64,000 nt of DNA from Syntrophales bacterium (GTDB lineage: Bacteria > Desulfobacterota > Syntrophia > Syntrophales > UBA4778). The notes under the pieces are model-generated. The model was not told the origin of the DNA, searched no databases, and saw only the letters and a program-made list of their open reading frames with translations. The position numbers and the translations under genes are program-made. The stretch is taken from assembly GCA_028712885.1 (NCBI GenBank), contig JAQTPK010000005.1, forward strand, positions 37,914-101,913. Reading direction: 5' to 3'. Positions 45,240-52,924 of the stretch are shown piece by piece. Positions within the stretch are counted from its first letter, which is position 1. Every line of letters starts with the position of its first letter.

Positions 45240-45598
45240 CTAATTGTCCCTTTCCTGTTTTAAAGATTCGAGATGCTGTCTATAAATTTTGTCTGCCTTG
45301 GGAATCAGTTTTTCATGCCAGCGGTCGTCACCACCTTTGTTCCCGCCGATGAGCAGAATAGCAATCCTTCTTGGATCGAAGGCATAAAGAACACGATAAG
45401 GTTCCCCTTTATGCTGGATACGCAATTCCCTCATATGCCCGAATTTCGATCCTTCAACAGCAGAACTATATGGGAATGGCAGAGAAGTTCCTCTTTCTTC
45501 GAGCAATATGACACAGGTAGCTACGGACTCTTGCTGGCCTCGTCCCGACTTTCCCACCACTCATTGAATTCATCCGTATATTCCACCTGACATGCCAT
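45240..45598 (-). pseudogene. higB: Frameshifted HigB/RelE-type toxin
   Basis: From ATG 45598 the sequence encodes ACQVEYTDEFNEWWESRDEA and then stops after four more codons (TAG near 45521). The rest of the toxin continues in another frame: QQESVATCVILLEERGTSL, GHMRELRIQHKGEPYRVLYA, FDPRRIAILLIGGNKGGDD. Joined, they give a normal HigB-like protein of about 118 residues. The break is at about 45531-45537 and needs only one lost base. The ribonuclease toxin is therefore probably inactive, unless the break is a sequencing error or a programmed shift. Confidence 0.85.
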
Positions 45599-45782
45599 GG
45601 ATGGAATATAACCGTTAAGGAATACTCATGTCAAGCCATATTTGTTTTCTCGCTTCACACTTTCAGGGTTCTTATACTGGCTGTCAAACGGGATTTTCGG
45701 TAGACGAAGGGTTGGTTCCCTTTGAACTCGGTGGCGAGTGCATGACTCGGATCTATCAGCGGGGTAAGCGAGCCAATCATGC

Positions 45783-46013
45783 TTAAGATTCCTTAAGGCT
45801 GCGCGGCTCAGGAACTGACTGATTCTCTTCAATAAGCGATTTAATCGTTTCGGTTACGACATGCTTGATCTCTTTCAGGGCGGCTTCTACAGTCTTTCCA
45901 TGGGCAGTCAGAGAGGGGAATTCCAGGCATCTTGCCACATGTATCTGGTCCTCCTCAGACCATTCAATACGGTAAGTATATTTTTCAATCATTCTTTTCT
46001 TCATTTTCTGCAT
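45783..46013 (-). CDS. HicB-like antitoxin, short
   Basis: A 76-residue protein with the HicB partial RNase-H-like fold: EKYTYRIEWSEEDQIHVARC, LEFPSLTAHGKTVEAAL and KEIKHVVTETIKSL. Typical HicB continues after a 'PIPEP' segment into a DNA-binding domain; here the frame ends at SVPEPRSLKES. It therefore may be truncated, or one of the short HicB forms. No HicA is adjacent. Confidence 0.7.
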   Translation of the reverse strand: MQKMKKRMIEKYTYRIEWSEEDQIHVARCLEFPSLTAHGKTVEAALKEIKHVVTETIKSLIEENQSVPEPRSLKES

Positions 46014-46103
46014 CGATCCTTGGCAGGTCAAACGCCCTCGGCAATTAGCCCGAGTGGCTTCGGCATGCAGCTTCAGTCCGAGCGCCTGCAGGACTTTCAA
46101 ATG
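46014..46103 (-). pseudogene. C-terminal remnant of an addiction-module antidote
   Basis: Just upstream of HicB and in its frame, LKVLQALGLKLHAEATR resembles the C-terminal end of HigA-type antidote proteins ('...LLKVLxALGLRLxxEx'). A stop lies two codons before it, so only about 17 residues survive. The match is by memory of the family and is short. Confidence 0.4.
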
Positions 46104-46401
46104 TCAAGTGCATTGAAATGCTTGTCTTTCCGAACAAGTGCAGCCTTTTGTTGTGTGCTTTCTTTTCATTTCACCTCGATTGTTGTATTGTCCTGCCCAC
46201 GATATTGGCGTATTCCGAAAAGGGGAGTACGCTCCTGTCGAGTAACTCATTGAAAAAACAGACTTCCTGCATGGCATGGAGATTGCTCCCGGCAATTTCG
46301 TAAAAGGCAGTCCGATTAGGGAGGCCGCGGCGTATCGAAGGGTGCAGATCAGGAACTGTTCGGATTCCGTGCGCGAGAGCGCACAAAAATCAGGAGGCTG
46401 T

Positions 46402-46749
46402 ATGAAGAAGATGTTGATGACGGCGGCGGTTGTATTCGTGTTTGTGGCGGGAATGGCCTTCAATGCCTGGGCTTCCTACGATCACATGTTCAAGAATCAT
46501 TGCGACGCAGACATTCAGATCGGTTTCTATACTCATACGCTGTTGTGCAAGGACCATCACTCCGGTCCGATCCATCCGGGCGGGTCCTGGAACTGCAGCA
46601 CCAATTGCCCGCTGGGGGATTCGGTGATCGTCGATTACCGGGGGCTTCGCTATCCCATGACGAGCAGCCCGGGAACGGGAGGCACGCACGGCATCAAATG
46701 CGTCAAGCAGACGGACGGCTCGTACATTGTAACCATGGAGAGTGAGTAG
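46402..46749 (+). CDS. Small exported cysteine-containing protein
   Basis: A 115-residue secreted protein: signal peptide (1-24, cut after AWA), then a short domain with five Cys (HCDADIQ, LLCKDHH, NCSTNCP, GIKC) and beta-like segments (DSVIVDYRGLRYPM, DGSYIVTMESE). Cysteines probably form disulfides. No family is recognised. The CAGGAGG ribosome site is good. The EF-hand gene lies 48 bp downstream. Confidence 0.75.
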   Translation: MKKMLMTAAVVFVFVAGMAFNAWASYDHMFKNHCDADIQIGFYTHTLLCKDHHSGPIHPGGSWNCSTNCPLGDSVIVDYRGLRYPMTSSPGTGGTHGIKCVKQTDGSYIVTMESE

Positions 46750-46797
46750 AAGCGGGTAATAATCCCGAAGGAAGATAATTAAAGAAAGGAACTTGCC

Positions 46798-47229
46798 ATG
46801 AGGATTTTGGCCATTGCTGCTGTGATCGCATTGTGCCTGAGCTTTCCGGCATTCGCCGAAGATTTCAAGGCCATCGACGCGAACAAGGACGGCAGGATCA
46901 GTATGAAGGAATTCCGCGTCTACGTGAAACAGATCGGCCCCGATAAATTCAAACAGCTCGACATCGACGGGGACGGGTATCTGAGTAAAATAGAATTTGC
47001 CGGCGACGTGGATTTCAAGAAGGTCGACAAGGGCAAAGACGGCAAGATAAATCCCAGGGAATTCACGGCCTATCTTGTCGTTTTTATCGCGCCTTCCAAA
47101 TTCAGGAGTTACGACGCGAACCGGGACGGCGTCATCAGCCGAAAGGAGTTCGAAGCCGAACAGAAGAACCCGGTGGCGCTGCGCTCCGCGGGCGTCGCCA
47201 GGAAGCAGGGGAACGTGAAAGAGAAGTGA
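46798..47229 (+). CDS. Exported EF-hand protein
   Basis: A 143-residue exported calcium-binding protein: signal peptide 1-20, then four EF-hand loops, DANKDGRISMKE, DIDGDGYLSKIE, DKGKDGKINPRE and DANRDGVISRKE. The third loop has Lys at a usual Asp position, so its affinity may be lower. The basic C-terminus is unstructured. AAAGGAACTTGCC precedes the ATG. Likely cotranscribed with the small Cys protein; a strong terminator follows. Confidence 0.88.
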   Translation: MRILAIAAVIALCLSFPAFAEDFKAIDANKDGRISMKEFRVYVKQIGPDKFKQLDIDGDGYLSKIEFAGDVDFKKVDKGKDGKINPREFTAYLVVFIAPSKFRSYDANRDGVISRKEFEAEQKNPVALRSAGVARKQGNVKEK

Positions 47230-47244
47230 GGAACTGACGTGAGA

Positions 47245-47275
47245 AAGGCCGGGGCGACCCGGCCTTCTCTCTTTT
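47245..47275 (+). terminator. Intrinsic terminator
   Basis: AAGGCCGGG (47245-47253) and CCCGGCCTT (47258-47266) form a perfect 9-bp stem with a GCGA loop, followed by the T-rich TCTCTCTTTT. Confidence 0.88.
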
Positions 47276-47371
47276 GCCCAATGAAACAAGTTTCAATACA
47301 ATCTTCAGTGTTTGGATTTTAATTACAGCTTCAGGAAACTCTGGACTCTGAGCTCCGAACTCGGAACTTAC

Positions 47372-47830
47372 TTATCGCGGCGGCATCTGAATAAGGACCG
47401 ATTCCCCCTTCGCGCAGACGTCGCCGTCAGCCGAGAGCGTGACGCTCACAATCACCTTACGTCCCTTCGACTCCTTGACCCTTCCCCTCAGCTCCAGCTC
47501 CTTCCCGACGGGCGTCGGTTTGAGGAAGTCCACCTTCAGAGCCGCGGCGACAAACCGGGGAGGCGGGCCGGCGGGGGATCCTCCCGATTCGTGCAACCTT
47601 GCCGCCGACGCCGTCGCGGAGGCGTGGCAGTCTATCAGGGATGCGATGAACCCGCCGTAGGCGCAGCCGGGGACGCCTCCTGAGTAAAAAGATTCGGGAG
47701 TGTAGCGGCAGACGCTTTCTTCCCCTTCCCGGTAGCTCTTGATATGAAGTCCTTTTTCGTTGAGCCGCCCGCAGCCGTAACAGTGCGCGAACTCGTCGGG
47801 ATACAGGTCCTGAATGGCTTTTCTTTTCAT
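47372..47830 (-). CDS. Hotdog-fold thioesterase-like protein
   Basis: A 152-residue protein with a hotdog domain (GVPGCAYGGFIASLIDCHAS) preceded by a CYGCGRLNEKGLHIKSY module found in a subset of PaaI-related thioesterases. It probably hydrolyses an acyl-CoA; the substrate is unknown. Start ATG 47830 has GGAGG upstream. It follows the DUF488 gene by 9 bp and is coupled to it. Confidence 0.8.
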   Translation of the reverse strand: MKRKAIQDLYPDEFAHCYGCGRLNEKGLHIKSYREGEESVCRYTPESFYSGGVPGCAYGGFIASLIDCHASATASAARLHESGGSPAGPPPRFVAAALKVDFLKPTPVGKELELRGRVKESKGRKVIVSVTLSADGDVCAKGESVLIQMPPR

Positions 47831-47839
47831 TAATCCTCC

Positions 47840-48421
47840 TTAAATTTTTCTCCTGTACGCTATCCTGAAACTTTGCAGATCGTATGCCTTTTCAATCCGA
47901 GTCCGGTCATCTTCAAAAAGTCCCCCCGCCGGAATCTTCAAACGCCTGATGAGGCGGACCTCCGCAGCCGTATTGTCCTCCAGGGAACCGTTCGCGAGAA
48001 TATGGGCCATGCGGAGACCGAATTTCCGCAGGCTGCGGCAGACAAGGATCATCCGGTGGCAATTGATCGGGTCTTTTTCGGCGCACATCAGGGCGGCAGG
48101 CCGGGAGGCGATTTCCCTGCGCAGGCGGTCGAGGCCCTGCCGATACAGGTCCGTTCCCGCCAGGCGGGAATACTGCACCCGGTCCCCTTCATAACAGTTC
48201 GGATCCTTGCTCCGCGGCCCCAATTCGGTCCCGAAATAGAGATAGGATATTTTCCGTTTTTCCATCCCGGTCCGGAGAGATTCGCGGTTGAATTGGGGAG
48301 CATGGCGGCTGTACGGATTGGAACGGACGTCGCATACGGCCGCGATGCGGTGCGAGGTCAACATTTCAAGAAAGTATTCGACCGAATGGGTCGAGTGGCC
48401 GATCGTGAATAAGTCGTACAT
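47840..48421 (-). CDS. DUF488 family protein
   Basis: A 193-residue protein with the DUF488 markers TIGHSTHSVEYFLEML, DVRSNPYSRHAPQFN, YLYFGTELG and CAEKDPINCHR. The role of this family is unknown; conserved Cys and His suggest a catalytic or metal site. First gene of a minus-strand pair with the hotdog protein. Confidence 0.85.
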   Translation of the reverse strand: MYDLFTIGHSTHSVEYFLEMLTSHRIAAVCDVRSNPYSRHAPQFNRESLRTGMEKRKISYLYFGTELGPRSKDPNCYEGDRVQYSRLAGTDLYRQGLDRLRREIASRPAALMCAEKDPINCHRMILVCRSLRKFGLRMAHILANGSLEDNTAAEVRLIRRLKIPAGGLFEDDRTRIEKAYDLQSFRIAYRRKI

Positions 48422-48423
48422 AT

Positions 48424-48540
48424 GAAAAGTGAGAAAGTAAAAAGTACAAAGTGAAAGGCGTCAACCGCGAATCTTGTAGCACATTTTATCATTTTTTACG
48501 TTTTACTTTTAACTTTAAACTTTCACTTTCAACCTTACAC
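48424..48540. repeat. Inverted word repeat (GTGAAAGT)
   Basis: AAAAGTGAGAAAGTAAAAAG and TACAAAGTGAAAGG on the left face TTTTACTTTTAACTTTAAAC and TTTCACTTTCAACC on the right. The two sides pair over about 30 bp around a GC-rich middle. Confidence 0.75.
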
Positions 48541-48912
48541 CCTCAAATTTTGGAGCTTTGCTTCATCAAAAAGTGATGGACCGGCGGGCGCAGGAAATCT
48601 CGCAACCGGCAACTGCCCGGTTTTTCAATGGACGTTTTTCCCCGCCGGCAGGCACGCAAGTTGCTTTTTGGATCTGCAATGGCGCCCGCTTTCTTCGCCG
48701 CCCGTGACATCGTCCTCTTCTCCGGCGGATTCAAAGATCAGGCTCTCTTTCAACTGCCGTCCTGCGGTTCCCTTCCGACTGATCTTCCCCGGTAAGTTGC
48801 CGAAGGAAGCGGCGCCTCTCATGAATCCCGGGACACCGGCGGAACGCCCCGGCTGGTCCGTTAAAATCCCCTCTCCCGATAAATCCGGTATAACGCCCGA
48901 AAGGGGAGCAGG
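48541..48912. other. Intergenic, no gene recognised
   Basis: About 370 bp upstream of the lipoprotein at 48913. Minus-strand frames exist but lack ribosome sites and family character. A GGGGAGCAGGATG region precedes the plus-strand start. No riboswitch class is recognised. Confidence 0.5.
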
Positions 48913-49392
48913 ATGGTCTCTTTTGCTTCGAGATGCATTACGGCGGCCCGGCGCATCAGGATAAAACAGGCCTGCGCCGCAATCCTGCTTCTGCCGGCCG
49001 CCCTTTGGCCGATATTGTCCCCCGGCTGTTCCGGGAAAGTGGAGATCGGAGGCGGGGGAGGCGGCGGGGGCGAGCTGAACCTCAGTTCCGTGTCTTTTAC
49101 TCCATCTTCGGTTGTTGCGGGAGGGAATCAATCATTTTCGGTTTCCTTCAGTTTTGCTGCGCCGGGAGGCAACCTTGACGGGGGCCGGTTCAATTTCCTG
49201 TATGAGGGCACTCCCTATGCAACCGTTCTGCCCGATACTCTGTCAGGCCAGACCGCCGGCTCCTTTTCGCTTATCCTTCCCTCCATCCCGCTCAGCGCCA
49301 GGATCGGCACAGTCTTCATCGCGGCCTGGATCCAGGACAGGGCGGGGAATACTTCGAACAGGGTAACTGTCGCCGTAATGCAAAGGCTATAG
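48913..49392 (+). CDS. Predicted lipoprotein with Ig-like domain
   Basis: A 159-residue protein. A long N-terminus (start GTG or the ATG at 48913) precedes a hydrophobic segment ending in ILSPGC, a lipobox (Cys39). A linker of eight Gly follows, and then a beta-sandwich-like domain (SVSFTPSSVVAGGNQSFSVS, AAWIQDRAGNTSNRVTV) like bacterial Ig-like or Kazal-unrelated surface modules. The function is unknown. Glycine linkers are common in surface-displayed lipoproteins. Confidence 0.7.
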   Translation: MVSFASRCITAARRIRIKQACAAILLLPAALWPILSPGCSGKVEIGGGGGGGGELNLSSVSFTPSSVVAGGNQSFSVSFSFAAPGGNLDGGRFNFLYEGTPYATVLPDTLSGQTAGSFSLILPSIPLSARIGTVFIAAWIQDRAGNTSNRVTVAVMQRL

Positions 49393-49901
49393 GGCGGGGA
49401 ATGCGGGAAAAGGGTCTGCCGGGTCTGTTGCGTTCGTTGCGTCCATTGTGTCTATTGAGTCGAAGGTAGCTTGAAAGCGGAAAGGCATTGTCCCCGATTA
49501 TAATTCACCCAGTATTGTAACCTCGTCCCCAACGGCTGTTGATCGAGACGATCGATCCGCTGATTGATTTGTGAGCCATATCTGGAATCCTTGCCGTGAA
49601 CGTCCCTGTAAAAATCTTGACAACGCCTCGGTGCTGATTTAGATACTACCGGAGCGGCAGTATACAGGAATTTCCGTTCATGACCAAGAAATAGGGTAAA
49701 GATAAATCAATCGGGAATCCCGGGAGCGGACTGCCCGATCCGGTGAATACGTACCGCTCTGCCGGAGTAAACAGAACCCATTGACGGTAAGACAGGTCGA
49801 TGGGTTTTATCATTTCGGAAAAGGAATTCCATCTCGGCTGTATGGGGTAAATGGATACCGAATGAGGATAACAGGCAGCCGATGGTGGAGGTGTGCAGCT
49901 G
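49393..49901. repeat. Word-repeat spacer and plain intergenic DNA
   Basis: 49403-49462 holds GCGGGAAAAGGGTCTGCC, GGTCTGTTGCGTTCGTTGCG and TCCATTGTGTCTATTGAGTC, the GCGTCCRTTGCG words seen at 7.7 kb. The rest, up to the mnmA ribosome site GGTGGAGGTG, shows nothing recognisable. Confidence 0.6.
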
Positions 49902-50948
49902 ATGGCAAAGGTGCTTGTGGCCATGAGCGGCGGAATCGATTCATCCGTTTCCGCATGGCTGCTTAAAGAACAGGGACATCTGGTGTCGGGGCTTACGATG
50001 CGCCTTAAGAGGCGAGAGGGCGCCGGCGGATCGGAAAGCTGTTCCCCGGACGCTGCAGCGGAAGCCAAGTCGGTTGCCGAGCGGCTGGACATACCGCACC
50101 GCACCCTCGATTTGTCGGAAAAGTTCGAAGACGCAGTGGTCCGGCCGTTTCTTGACGCTTACGCCCGCGGCAGGACTCCCAACCCGTGCATGGAATGTAA
50201 CCGCGTCCTCAAATTCGGAGTGCTCCTGAGTGCCGCCGGAGAAATGGGATTCGATTTCCTGGCGACAGGCCATTACGCCCGTCTCGAAAGCAACGGGACG
50301 GGAACCGTGCTGAAAAAAGCCAAGGACCGTAATAAAGACCAGTCCTATTTTCTCGGCATGGTTGCGCTCAAGGACCTGTCCGGGTGCCTTTTTCCCCTCG
50401 GGGCGTATACAAAAGAGGAAGTGTACGGAATTTCGCGCCGGGCCGGATTGGCCGCCGGAGGCAAAAAGGAAAGCCAGGACCTCTGTTTCATTGCCGGGCG
50501 GGACTACAGAAGCTTTCTCGCCGGGCGGATTGCAATGGAACCCGGTCCGATAGTGCATCGTGACGGCAGAATTCTGGGAAGACATAAGGGTATCGCCAAC
50601 TATACAGTGGGACAACGGAGCCGGCTCGGGCGCGGCGGGGGGGAACCCCTTTACGTGACTTTCATCGACGTCAATAAAAACCGGATAGTCGTAGCGGAGC
50701 GTGCGTCGCTGCGGAGCGGGGGCCTGATCGCATGCGGCCTCAACCTGCTCGCCGCGGAGTGGCCGTCCCGGGCTTCCGTGAAAATACGCTACCGGAAAGC
50801 GGATATCCCCTGCCGGATCCACTCTGAAGGGGAAAAGCTCAGGGTAGAATTTGAAGAGGAACAGGAAGGAGTCACCCCCGGACAGGCGGCGGTCTTTTAT
50901 GCCGGGGAAACGGTCGTTGGGGGAGGGATAATAGAGGGGACCCTGTAA
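49902..50948 (+). CDS. mnmA: tRNA-specific 2-thiouridylase
   Basis: A 348-residue enzyme adding sulfur to U34 of tRNA. PP-loop AMSGGIDSSV, catalytic Cys in NPCMECNRVLKFG and persulfide Cys in KESQDLCFIAGRDY are present, with the C-terminal barrel (HKGIANYTVGQR, VTPGQAAVFY). ATG 49902 is preferred for spacing to GGTGGAGGTG; a GTG nine bases earlier is possible. YcaO follows after 30 bp on the same strand. Confidence 0.95.
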   Translation: MAKVLVAMSGGIDSSVSAWLLKEQGHLVSGLTMRLKRREGAGGSESCSPDAAAEAKSVAERLDIPHRTLDLSEKFEDAVVRPFLDAYARGRTPNPCMECNRVLKFGVLLSAAGEMGFDFLATGHYARLESNGTGTVLKKAKDRNKDQSYFLGMVALKDLSGCLFPLGAYTKEEVYGISRRAGLAAGGKKESQDLCFIAGRDYRSFLAGRIAMEPGPIVHRDGRILGRHKGIANYTVGQRSRLGRGGGEPLYVTFIDVNKNRIVVAERASLRSGGLIACGLNLLAAEWPSRASVKIRYRKADIPCRIHSEGEKLRVEFEEEQEGVTPGQAAVFYAGETVVGGGIIEGTL

Positions 50949-50978
50949 ACATGGTTTTGATTTAAACCGGGGAGAGCG

Positions 50979-52193
50979 ATGTCGATTATCAGCCTTAAGC
51001 CGTGTCCGAAAGTGTACATACTTGAAACCCACCGCTCCAAAACTCCCGAATCCACCCTCGCGTTCGTGAAGCGAATCCGGGAGACAGTGGAGATGAAATC
51101 GTTCCGGGACGCGACGGAAGTCGACCGCATCGGCATTCCCGTATTCACCTGCGACCGCGTCCGGCCGGACGGCTCCACGACCAGCCATACGGGGAAGGGG
51201 GTCACGCCCATTCAGGCGCAAGTCTCCATAATGATGGAATCCATCGAGCGGTACTGCTCGGAGTTCCGGGACGAGTACCGGGACAAACTGGTCAGGGGCA
51301 GTTACAGCCGGTTGAAGGCCTCGTTCGAAGTCCTGGATCCGCGCGAGATGATCCTTTCACCGGACTCCGATTACCGGGACGATAAAGAGATTTACTGGAT
51401 GTCGGGGTGCGACCTCCTGCGGGAAAAAGAGGTGCTGGTGCCGGCCTGCGCCGTCTATCACCCCTTTCATCTCGACGGCCTGATCGTGATCAGCACCCAT
51501 ACGAACGGGATCGCCGCAGGAAACACGTACGAAGAAGCCGTCATCCACGGACTCGCCGAGCTGATCGAGAGGGATGCATGGAGCCTGGCCTTGTATGCCC
51601 GTACGTTCAACGATTCACTTTTTATCGAGGACGACCCGGAAAACGGGTTCATCATCGAAGCAGCGGGCAAGTTCGATTCCGCCGGAATTGAGATCGTGGC
51701 GAAGGATCTGACGTCGGATACAGGGGTTCCGGTGATCGGCGCCTTTTCCAGGGATCTCATCCACCGCAACATGGCGCCGATAAGCGGTTTCGGCGCCCAT
51801 CTCGATCCGCGCGTCTCCATGGTCCGGGCCGTTCTTGAAATTGCGACCACGCGCGCACTGTTCATCCAGAAATACGGCATCGAAGGCATGTGCCTGGCCG
51901 CCTCCTACCTGCAGGGAGACGGGGAAGAGGAAGACCCGAGGTTTTACGCCTTCAGGCAAAAAGGCCTCAAGGAGCTGGAAACAGGGTACGAATCCGATAT
52001 TCTCCTGGACATCAGGGCAATGATGTCCAGGCTGGAAAGAAGAGGCCTGGACAGGATTATCGCAGTGGATCTCACGAGGCCGGACATCGGCGTTCCCACG
52101 GTCCGCATGATCGTCCCGGGGTTGGAGGTTTACTGTTTTGACAACGCGAGAACGGGGCGGAGGGCCCGGAATTTTCTGGCGGATCAGGAATAG
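50979..52193 (+). CDS. YcaO-domain protein, methanogen-like
   Basis: A 404-residue YcaO enzyme, a family that uses ATP to activate backbone amides for thioamide or azoline formation. It has SHTGKGVTPIQAQVSIMMES (69-88), IERYCSEF and GLAELIERDAWSLA, with TNGIAAGNTYEEAVIHG. The arrangement resembles the archaeal YcaO that thioamidates a glycine of methyl-coenzyme M reductase. No McrA or TfuA is here. It may form an operon with mnmA, so sulfur transfer is a shared theme; the substrate is unknown. A GGGGAGAGCG site precedes the ATG. Confidence 0.9.
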   Translation: MSIISLKPCPKVYILETHRSKTPESTLAFVKRIRETVEMKSFRDATEVDRIGIPVFTCDRVRPDGSTTSHTGKGVTPIQAQVSIMMESIERYCSEFRDEYRDKLVRGSYSRLKASFEVLDPREMILSPDSDYRDDKEIYWMSGCDLLREKEVLVPACAVYHPFHLDGLIVISTHTNGIAAGNTYEEAVIHGLAELIERDAWSLALYARTFNDSLFIEDDPENGFIIEAAGKFDSAGIEIVAKDLTSDTGVPVIGAFSRDLIHRNMAPISGFGAHLDPRVSMVRAVLEIATTRALFIQKYGIEGMCLAASYLQGDGEEEDPRFYAFRQKGLKELETGYESDILLDIRAMMSRLERRGLDRIIAVDLTRPDIGVPTVRMIVPGLEVYCFDNARTGRRARNFLADQE

Positions 52194-52204
52194 CAGGATT
52201 CCGC

Positions 52205-52915
52205 TTAAATCCCGAAAAACTGAACCGCGATTCCGCAGGCGAAAATGGTAATACCCGCAAGGGCGTGGGCGAACCTCTCCAGCGGTTTCACCGATACCAG
52301 GTCGAAACCCAGCATGGCCAGGGTAACCGCCCCGGTCATCGCAGCAATTGTGACCCCGCCGAAAGCCGCCGTCACCCAGACAAGGCCGGCGATGCTTTCC
52401 TGCACGGCGGGATACATGAACAGGGGGATCAGGGGTTCGCACGGCCCGAGGACGAGCAGGGTGAAGAGAACCCAGGGCGTGATGTCCGCCTCTTTTCCGT
52501 GGACATGAGCATGCTCCTCGACGTGCGCATGCCGGTGGATGTGCACCGAGCCGTCGGCATGGACGTGACTGTGCTCGTGCGGCCTTTTTTTCCACGAAGT
52601 CTTCACACCGTAAGCGAAATAGACAAGGCCGAAGGCGATCAGACCCCATGAGGCGATATCGGACCGGAAGGAATCGAAAGCCTCGATTCTCGCCGCGCCG
52701 AGGCCGATCCCGATGCCGATGAATCCCAGGAGCATCGAACTGCCGATATGGCCGATGCCGCACAGTGACGTGATCAGGGCGGTTCTGGCGATTGTCCATT
52801 TTTTCGCCCTGGCCATGACGATGAAAGGCAGATAGTGGTCGGGCCCCAGCAGGGTATGAAAAAAACCCAGGGCGGCGGCGGATGCCGTAAGGGCGGCCAG
52901 TTCCGGCGTAAGCAT
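52205..52915 (-). CDS. Nickel permease of the NicO/UreH type with His-rich loop
   Basis: A 236-residue inner-membrane protein with about six transmembrane helices, FFHTLLGPDHYLPFIVMA in the first helix and LVLGPCEPLIPLF in the fourth, typical of UreH-like transporters. A central loop (about 112-142) holds roughly ten histidines (HEHSHVHADG, HIHRHAHVEEHAHVHG), a metal reservoir or sensor. Downstream of hypAB, it probably supplies nickel for hydrogenase maturation. It follows the FeS gene by 9 bp. Confidence 0.85.
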   Translation of the reverse strand: MLTPELAALTASAAALGFFHTLLGPDHYLPFIVMARAKKWTIARTALITSLCGIGHIGSSMLLGFIGIGIGLGAARIEAFDSFRSDIASWGLIAFGLVYFAYGVKTSWKKRPHEHSHVHADGSVHIHRHAHVEEHAHVHGKEADITPWVLFTLLVLGPCEPLIPLFMYPAVQESIAGLVWVTAAFGGVTIAAMTGAVTLAMLGFDLVSVKPLERFAHALAGITIFACGIAVQFFGI

Positions 52916-52924
52916 CGCAATCCC

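Noticed and set aside
46104..46390. Minus-strand frame of helical composition before the small exported protein
   Set aside because: It vaguely recalls four-helix-bundle proteins (AFYEIAGSNLHAMQEV) but has no start context and overlaps the upstream region of a good gene.
48625..49131. Minus-strand frame in the gap before the lipoprotein
   Set aside because: Low-complexity Arg/Gly/Pro composition, and it overlaps the plus-strand lipoprotein.
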